In this document: positions 43,684-48,650 of the stretch, piece after piece | Layout of the letters: the number at the start of each line of letters is the position of its first letter | Position numbering within the stretch: position 1 is the first letter of the stretch | Source of the DNA: Chlorobaculum sp. | GTDB taxonomy: Bacteria; Bacteroidota; Chlorobiia; Chlorobiales; Chlorobiaceae | Assembly (NCBI GenBank): GCA_013334655.1 | Contig: JAAXXD010000010.1 | Location: forward strand, 1-48,650 | Length of the DNA: 48,650 bases | Direction of reading: 5' to 3' | Position numbers and translations under genes: made by a program | Notes under the pieces: generated by a model | The model's input: the letters and a program-made list of their open reading frames with translations, nothing else | Database searches by the model: none | What the model was told of the DNA's origin: nothing

Positions 43684-44469
43684 ATGCAACTTGAAGTTAT
43701 CTCTCATTTCGAAACGGTTACTCGTCCAAATCCCATTCTTTTTGTACATGGGGCATGGCATGGGGCTTGGTGCTGGGAGAATTTTCTGCCCTATTTTGCA
43801 GAGCGAGGGTATGCTTCATATGCCGTCAGTTTGCGCGGACATGGCGCGAGCGAAGGGCGACAAGGGATTCGCTGGCATAGCGCAACTCACGACTATGTTG
43901 CCGATCTGGCGCAAGTTGCGGGGACGCTCGACAAACCGCCAATTCTCATTGGTCATTCAATGGGCGGCTATGTCGTGCAGAAATATCTGGAAACTCACAG
44001 CGCTGCCGCAGGTATTTTGCTGGCGACAATTCCGGCGTCCGGAATATTCAACTTTGTGATGCGTTATGCTTCGCGGCATCCCTCGAAATTTCTGAAATCG
44101 CTTCTTTTATTGAATCCCTGGCATATGGTAGAAACGCCGTCGTTGACGCATGAGGCATTTTTCTCGCCCAAAGTAACGGCAGAAGAAAACCTCCGGCATT
44201 TTGCGCGTCTTCAGTCCGAGTCATTCAAAATGGTGCTTGAAACCATGTTTCTCGATCTTCCTCGACCTGAAAAAGTCAATGCTCCAATGCTGGTACTGGG
44301 TGCGGCAAACGACAATGTATTTTCGATTGATGAACAACAATCGACAGCTCGCGCCTACGTGACCGAAGCCGAAATATTTCCCGATATTGCGCATGATATG
44401 ATGCTGGAGCCAGACTGGCGGCAGGTCGCAGATAGAATTCTGAACTGGCTTCAGGAACGCGAATTATAA
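43684..44469 (+). CDS. Alpha/beta hydrolase
   Basis: I choose the ATG at 43684 (MQLEVISHFETVTRPNPILF); a GTG nine codons earlier is in frame. The 261-residue protein has the alpha/beta-hydrolase features VHGAWHGAWCWENFLPYFAE (oxyanion loop), GHSMGGYVVQKYLE (nucleophile elbow with Ser), LVLGAANDNVFSIDEQQ (acid) and PDIAHDMMLEPDW (His). A lid region lies at about residues 120-165. Substrates of such enzymes range from esters to lactones and cannot be read. It stands alone, convergent with the YkuD-like gene. Confidence 0.88.
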   Translation: MQLEVISHFETVTRPNPILFVHGAWHGAWCWENFLPYFAERGYASYAVSLRGHGASEGRQGIRWHSATHDYVADLAQVAGTLDKPPILIGHSMGGYVVQKYLETHSAAAGILLATIPASGIFNFVMRYASRHPSKFLKSLLLLNPWHMVETPSLTHEAFFSPKVTAEENLRHFARLQSESFKMVLETMFLDLPRPEKVNAPMLVLGAANDNVFSIDEQQSTARAYVTEAEIFPDIAHDMMLEPDWRQVADRILNWLQEREL

Positions 44470-44585
44470 GTGGGGGTCACGGGATTGCCTTTGCGCTGTT
44501 GAAGCAAAATGCAAATGGTAATGGATACTGCCCCTTTATCAGAAATGGTGTATGAAAAATCGACTCTTTATCTCTCTGAACTTTA

Positions 44586-45236
44586 TTATGGCGTTTTGTA
44601 TTTTTTGAGTTTATACTCTCCCCATGCATAGATAAACCCGCCGTCTGCCAGCTTCTCCACCACTTCGTCGATGCCGTACCGCGAGATGACGAAGCAGCCA
44701 TTGCTGCGTCCGGTCATCGGGCCGTGCAGGGTCACGATGTTCAAGAGGATGAAGGGGATCGAGACATACCCGGCGGAGTGCAGCACAATGTCGCGCTTGG
44801 CGGCGTTGCTGTTGCGCAGAGAATCGAGGCCGTCAAGCCTGAGCGCGAGGCCGTGATCGCCGTCGTATCGCTTCGTGACGCGGAACAGCCCGAGGCTGCT
44901 CATGTTCGACTCCGGCAGATCGGAGAAGCGCCGGGCGTAGAGTTCGCCGCTGTTCCTGCCATGCGCCACGCGGTAATACGAGCGTTTGCCGCTTTGCAGA
45001 TCGATAATCGCCATGCGCTTCACGTATGACGGCTGGCTGAAATCCACCACGGCAAGTGTCTGTGGCATCATTTCACCATGCGCAGCAAGATAGCTCGAAA
45101 GCGCTGCCTTCGCTTCGCTCACCGCCTCTTCGCTGACTCTGCCGGGTGCGGACATGAGACCTGTGACGGTGATTGCCGTCAGAAATATCGTCGCTAAGAT
45201 AATGGCGAGTATGGTTTTGAGCGCGGAGCTGTGCAT
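44586..45236 (-). CDS. YkuD_2-type L,D-transpeptidase-like exported protein
   Basis: The 216-residue protein has an N-terminal membrane or signal segment (LKTILAIILATIFLTAITVT). It then has a domain like the murein L,D-transpeptidase-like family PF13645. Seen are VDFSQPSYVKRMAIIDLQSG, GLFRVTKRYDGDHGLALRLD, IVLHSAGYVS with the His, and GRSNGCFVIS with the conserved Ser-Asn-Gly-Cys where Cys would be the nucleophile. Members are exported, but their exact reaction is uncertain. GC-rich content and no neighbours on the same strand suggest a single-gene unit. Confidence 0.85.
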   Translation of the reverse strand: MHSSALKTILAIILATIFLTAITVTGLMSAPGRVSEEAVSEAKAALSSYLAAHGEMMPQTLAVVDFSQPSYVKRMAIIDLQSGKRSYYRVAHGRNSGELYARRFSDLPESNMSSLGLFRVTKRYDGDHGLALRLDGLDSLRNSNAAKRDIVLHSAGYVSIPFILLNIVTLHGPMTGRSNGCFVISRYGIDEVVEKLADGGFIYAWGEYKLKKYKTP

Positions 45237-45384
45237 CGGCGGCAGCGAATCTGGTGGATTAGTATCAAGAGGAAAATAGTGCTATCCCGCTGTTTTGAAG
45301 AATGCTTTTTGCGGAATACACCTCTCTTTGCGTACCTTTGCAGAGTCAACTTTTACCTGCCTGTAACTTATTCTCGCCTTTGCC

Positions 45385-46203
45385 ATGTCAGCAAAAACCG
45401 CAAAAATTCTTTTCATCGGCGACGTCGTCGGAAATCCCGGTCTTCAGATGGTCAGCCGGATGCTCAAGGGATTCATCTCGAAGTACGAGGTCGATTTCGT
45501 CATCTGCAACGGCGAGAACGCCCATAACGGCAAAGGAATGAGCCTCGAAGCGCTCAACCAGATGCTCGAAGCGGGGGTCGATGTGGTGACCGGCGGCAAC
45601 CACACCTGGAATAATTTCAATTTCTTCGAGACGCTCAAGTCGCACGAAAAGGTGCTTCGGCCACAGAACTACCCGAAGGGCACTTATGGCAAGGGTTTCG
45701 GCGTCTATAAACTGCCTCGCGGCCTGGGCAACATCACTGTGCTGAACCTGCAAGGGCGCACCTTCATGTATCCCATCGACTGCCCGTTCCGCACGGCAGA
45801 CTGGGTCATCAAGCAGACCAAAGAGCAGTCGTCGCTGGTCGTGATCGATTTCCACGCCGAAGCGACCGCCGAAAAGCTCTCGCTTGCCTGGTACCTCGAT
45901 GGCAAGGTGTCGGCGATCATCGGTACGCACACGCACGTGCAGACCGCCGACGAGCGCATCTTTCCCAAAGGCACGGCCTACCTGACCGACGTTGGCATGA
46001 CCGGCCCGCACCAGTCGGTCATCGGTATGCAGGTCAAATCAGCCGTTGACCGGATGCTCTACCAGACGCCACACAAGTACGAGTGCGCCACGGACGACGT
46101 GCACCTCTCAGCCGTGCTGCTCACGCTTGACGTCGAGACCGGCAAGGCTGTGGGAATCGAAAGAATCTTCTATCCCGAGTTCGAGAAAGCGCCGCAGGGG
46201 TGA
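45385..46203 (+). CDS. YmdB/TIGR00282-type metallophosphoesterase
   Basis: The 272-residue protein has the two-metal phosphoesterase layout: ILFIGDVVGNPGLQMVSRML (Asp), FVICNGENAHNGKGMS (Asn-Glu), VTGGNHTWNN (Asn-His), VIDFHAEATAEKLS (His), IIGTHTHVQTADERIFPKGT (His-His) and AYLTDVGMTGPHQSVIGM. These are the family marks of YmdB, a 2',3'-cyclic-nucleotide phosphodiesterase in Bacillus that affects biofilm versus motility. The role in this organism is not known. A GC-rich hairpin follows at 46292. Confidence 0.93.
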   Translation: MSAKTAKILFIGDVVGNPGLQMVSRMLKGFISKYEVDFVICNGENAHNGKGMSLEALNQMLEAGVDVVTGGNHTWNNFNFFETLKSHEKVLRPQNYPKGTYGKGFGVYKLPRGLGNITVLNLQGRTFMYPIDCPFRTADWVIKQTKEQSSLVVIDFHAEATAEKLSLAWYLDGKVSAIIGTHTHVQTADERIFPKGTAYLTDVGMTGPHQSVIGMQVKSAVDRMLYQTPHKYECATDDVHLSAVLLTLDVETGKAVGIERIFYPEFEKAPQG

Positions 46204-46291
46204 GCTGGTCAAATTGAGTGCTTCATCTTCTGATAACACCGCTCTGTTGTTTCATTGGGTGCTTGTCAATTATCACCATCAGCACAAAACA

Positions 46292-46324
46292 GACAACCCC
46301 GCAGTAGCAAGCTGCGGGGTTGTC
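46292..46324. terminator. Hairpin between convergent genes
   Basis: GACAACCCCGCAG (46292-46304) and CTGCGGGGTTGTC (46312-46324) form a perfect 13-bp stem with a 7-base loop. It lies between the convergent YmdB-type and PEP-CTERM genes and may end both transcripts. No strong T-run is seen on either side. Confidence 0.75.
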
Positions 46325-46363
46325 GATTATTGCGGCAGGCTTTGTGCTCGCAATTCCAAACCG

Positions 46364-47041
46364 TTACGCCACAGTATCGGCTTCTCTCGGCGTGCGCTGC
46401 AGATAGACGAACATCAGCAGCGATCCAACGCCAAGAAGCGCGATGGCTCCAGGTTCGGGAACAGCTGCGGCAGTGCCGTTCAAAACATAGTCGTTGATGC
46501 TGTATTGGCCAAAAGGGCTTGTCGCATTGTAACCATAAAGACGAAAAGTGATAGCTCCTACATTCTGGAAGTTCGTAGCTGAAAGATCGATGGTATAGGT
46601 TGTGCCTGACGTGCTTGTGGTTATAACTGCGCCAATGTTTGATGTATAACCATCAACACTGGATCTGAGCACAAATGATGACGGCCCTGCAGCGTTGCGT
46701 TGACCGTTAAAAGCAAAATTAGTAAAGTCGATCTGGTAGCCAGGGTTTGCAGTAATGGTGAACGTAAAATAATCGTTATTAGCCGGAACAAGCGCTGCCC
46801 CGTTAGCAAAACCGGTTGCACTATATGTATTATTGGCGTTTGCTCCTGTTATACCGGCACCACGTCCGATTCCTGTTGCTGTGAGTAACAAGGTGTAATC
46901 ACTGGTCATTCCTGTGGTGTACGGATTACTGGTGTTTGGATTTGTGCCAGTAATAGGATTCATAGTGATGACAGCTGCGCTTGCGTCTGCTCCAGCCAGA
47001 GCACTCAACATGCCGCCGATGAGTAATATTTTCGCTTTCAT
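46364..47041 (-). CDS. PEP-CTERM exported protein, second copy
   Basis: The start at 47041 follows GGAGGT at six bases, giving 225 residues. A signal peptide (MKAKILLIGGMLSALAGADA, cleavage after SAA) is followed by a serine/threonine-rich mature part. The PEP-CTERM tail is VPEPGAIALLGVGSLLMFVY, then basic QRTPRE. It resembles the gene at 22397: both have GTNP, TGIGRGAGI, FTFTI/L, PGYQ/EIDF and RLYGY followed by SINDY or SVNDY. The two are probably sorted by the same exosortase, not in this window. Curli-type genes lie directly upstream on the same strand, hinting at a cell-surface or biofilm setting. Confidence 0.9.
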   Translation of the reverse strand: MKAKILLIGGMLSALAGADASAAVITMNPITGTNPNTSNPYTTGMTSDYTLLLTATGIGRGAGITGANANNTYSATGFANGAALVPANNDYFTFTITANPGYQIDFTNFAFNGQRNAAGPSSFVLRSSVDGYTSNIGAVITTSTSGTTYTIDLSATNFQNVGAITFRLYGYNATSPFGQYSINDYVLNGTAAAVPEPGAIALLGVGSLLMFVYLQRTPREADTVA

Positions 47042-47314
47042 GACAGAACCTCCATATATTATTAATTGTGCCTGTATACATGAACTGACAAGGCAACAAA
47101 ACATTGCCTTTTTTTAATCCTCATTGGAATAATAAAGCTTATCAAACAGATATACAATGCTTACTGGGAGAATGCAGGGCATTCTAAAAAAAAGATATAA
47201 TATTTATATAAAACTATATTTAGATATAGGTATAAATTTTGATAACCGATCGTCACTGTTTGTTAAGCCATTGGCAAGGCATTCCGGAAGTTCCATTATC
47301 GCGAATAACTCATT

Positions 47315-48244
47315 TTACTGATTATTTTTAGAGCCACTTACAAGTTCTTTGTTTTCCTGTTTGTAGCCCGAATGGTCACGGCGTTCAATATAGGTGGCAA
47401 TAGCCTGATTACCGGCAACATCGTCCTTGAATTCCCAAAGATGCTTCATCGCACCCTCCATCAGCAAAGAGTAAACAGCGGTTTCAATGGCCTGCCTGAC
47501 GCCGAACTGAACCGGTTCATTGATGGCGAACCCCGCTTCTGACTGAAAAAGATTCCCCACTGTCAAATACCGCATGAAGGTACCATCAAGAGAGACTGAA
47601 TAGATCGTTTTTGAACTCTGTACGGATAAAAGCACTCGTCCAGTTTCGATACTCACCGCACGAAGATAAACGGTGACGAGATCACGGCGGTATTGAGTGG
47701 CGCCACCGATTCCGAGATATGTAGCCCCAATACCGCCGGACATCACATTTGAGTCGTAGGAAATAATTCCACCTTCAATCAAGGTTCCGCCATAAAGCAT
47801 GGGAGGCAAATCTGGCAACTTGCGATCAGTATTGAGCGCATTGTATTCCACTCGGGCAAGTTTTATGATTTGCCGTTCCTGCAAAAGATTTTTCAGCGCA
47901 CCTCTTTCCGCCAACATAAACCATTTACCCTCGCCTGAGTCGAGTAACGCTTTAACCAGAATGGAGTATCCTCCTCTTGTCACTGCGCTTGAATAGTCAG
48001 TGTACATGCCATTGTTTTTGAATTGACCGGTTTGATCAAGAAATTCATATACGACGACAGGTATCGGTCGCTCAGGTTCGGGAAGATTCATCAATATCTC
48101 TGTGGCGCGTGTTTTGTCTGTTACATGTGCCTCTGATACTGCAGGATTATCATATAAAGAATTGAATGCGCATCCACTCAAAGAAAAGAGAGGGATAAGC
48201 AACAATCTGAATATTTTTAAACCATCAGTTATTTTATACTTCAT
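47315..48244 (-). CDS. csgG: CsgG-type curli secretion lipoprotein
   Basis: CsgG forms the outer-membrane channel for curli subunits. I place the start at 48244 (MKYKITDGLKIF, 309 residues), two codons inside the open frame. The N-terminus has a lipoprotein signal ending LFSLSGCAFNSL (lipobox LSGC). The mature part has VVVYEFLDQTGQFKNNG, WFMLAERGALKNLLQERQII, YGGTLIEGGIISYDSNVMSG, YRRDLVTVYLRAVSIETGRVLLS and FAINEPVQFGVRQAIETAVY, the CsgG family blocks. It is followed by a tail of about 40 residues beyond the usual end. csgF lies 40 bases upstream on the same strand, so the two are one operon. Confidence 0.93.
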   Translation of the reverse strand: MKYKITDGLKIFRLLLIPLFSLSGCAFNSLYDNPAVSEAHVTDKTRATEILMNLPEPERPIPVVVYEFLDQTGQFKNNGMYTDYSSAVTRGGYSILVKALLDSGEGKWFMLAERGALKNLLQERQIIKLARVEYNALNTDRKLPDLPPMLYGGTLIEGGIISYDSNVMSGGIGATYLGIGGATQYRRDLVTVYLRAVSIETGRVLLSVQSSKTIYSVSLDGTFMRYLTVGNLFQSEAGFAINEPVQFGVRQAIETAVYSLLMEGAMKHLWEFKDDVAGNQAIATYIERRDHSGYKQENKELVSGSKNNQ

Positions 48245-48283
48245 AATCATTGCGGATCGGGTTTCTCATTTTACGGAATTCGG

Positions 48284-48650
48284 TCATTTAGCAATGAATT
48301 CAGGAACAACAATCGTAGTCGTGCCGGTATTCGGGTTGATGATGGTGATTATAATATTTCCATCGCTGTGGAGGTAACTTATTGAATTGCCATTCCCAAG
48401 ATCAAAATTTCCACTCGGATGATCTTTGCCAAATATTGCCTCAGTAATCTTCGCATTCATATTACTTATAATAGCGTTTTGAATCAACATCGAAGTATTC
48501 AATCCAGTCGATGATGTCGTGCTTGCCGTGGCATTTTTTTTCGGCACGCTGTTCATCAGAATTGTCGTGCTGTTTGGATTTGCTAACGGAAACAATCCGG
48601 CATTTTGGCCCTGAAAAACAAGCGGACTCGCATCTGCCAATGGTGATTGA
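48284..48650 (-). CDS. csgF: CsgF-type curli assembly protein, 5' end outside window
   Basis: The frame is open to the window edge, so the start and most of the signal peptide are missing; QSPLADASPLVFQGQNAGLF is probably the end of the signal and the start of the mature protein. CsgF binds CsgG on the outside and helps nucleate fibres. LVFQGQNAGLFPLANPNSTT, MLIQNAIISNMNAKITEAIF and the C-terminal beta part (GNFDLGNGNSISYLHSDGNI to IINPNTGTTTIVVPEF) match CsgF-type proteins. An internal linker rich in Thr and Ser (KKNATASTTSSTGLNTS) lies in the middle. Other csg genes are likely just beyond the edge. Confidence 0.88.
   Translation of the reverse strand, partial: QSPLADASPLVFQGQNAGLFPLANPNSTTILMNSVPKKNATASTTSSTGLNTSMLIQNAIISNMNAKITEAIFGKDHPSGNFDLGNGNSISYLHSDGNIIITIINPNTGTTTIVVPEFIAK

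Noticed and set aside
1-48650. CRISPR array
   Set aside because: No set of regularly spaced direct repeats of 23-45 bases was seen, and no cas gene.

Overview
The window looks like a chromosome segment of a green sulfur bacterium (Chlorobiaceae, probably Chlorobaculum or a close relative). This rests on protein flavour and gene content: a two-gene 2-oxoglutarate:ferredoxin oxidoreductase of the reductive TCA type, several small Fe-S ferredoxins, a menaquinone operon, and GC-rich housekeeping genes interrupted by AT-rich islands. I recognised families by eye; no database search was possible.

Layout. 1-2960: end of a menaquinone operon (menB-menC-menE, overlapping genes). 3029-6525: two tandem 2x[4Fe-4S] ferredoxins and alaS, all on the minus strand. 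6884-10338: a small Cys protein, then korA-korB with a terminator. 10389-14836: serB, a four-helix-bundle protein and dnaG, all minus. 15223-18400: a TonB energising cassette (exbB-exbD-exbD-tonB) followed by a second, stripped-down TonB C-terminal-domain gene. 18768-23044: a patchwork holding a secreted repeat protein, a decayed copy of the 3' end of dnaG, capA, a broken MBOAT acyltransferase, an IS256-type transposase remnant, the 5' part of a group II intron and a PEP-CTERM protein gene. 23333-25234: a radical SAM/SPASM enzyme with a methyltransferase. 25323-29780: panC, rsmI, an oligopeptide-type ABC ATPase and sppA. 29856-32340: a [2Fe-2S] ferredoxin, a ParE-type toxin-antitoxin pair flanked by a partial ferredoxin copy, a membrane protein and a comM remnant. 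32374-41470: purF, a membrane protein, tRNA-Ala, ftsX, nfo, a glycosyltransferase, queE, purN, a VapC-type toxin-antitoxin pair and purH. 41589-43506: a DUF4258/DUF2283 pair and an AT-rich orphan gene. 43684-48650: an alpha/beta hydrolase, a YkuD-like protein, a YmdB-type phosphodiesterase, a second PEP-CTERM protein, and csgG-csgF of a curli-type secretion system that runs off the window.

How the genes work together. Most genes are core metabolism: menaquinone, rTCA carbon fixation, purines (purF, purN, purH are spread over 9 kb), pantothenate, serine, and queuosine-type deazapurine. The cell-envelope theme is strong: TonB/Exb, SppA, FtsX, CapA, PEP-CTERM proteins, a YkuD-like protein and curli secretion. 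The non-core stretches (18.4-23.0, 29.8-32.3 and 41.5-43.5 kb) hold nearly all the mobile scraps, duplications and toxin-antitoxin modules.

The most unusual points are: a partial copy of dnaG about 6.7 kb from its parent; a DnaG that lacks three of four zinc ligands; a TonB C-terminal domain re-made as a separate exported protein; a group II intron 5' end placed just behind the terminator hairpin of a PEP-CTERM gene; and a toxin-antitoxin pair inserted between an intact ferredoxin gene and a copy of its 5' end. I did not find a clearly new multi-gene system. The best candidates are the radical SAM/SPASM-methyltransferase pair and the TonB-like/repeat-protein pair.
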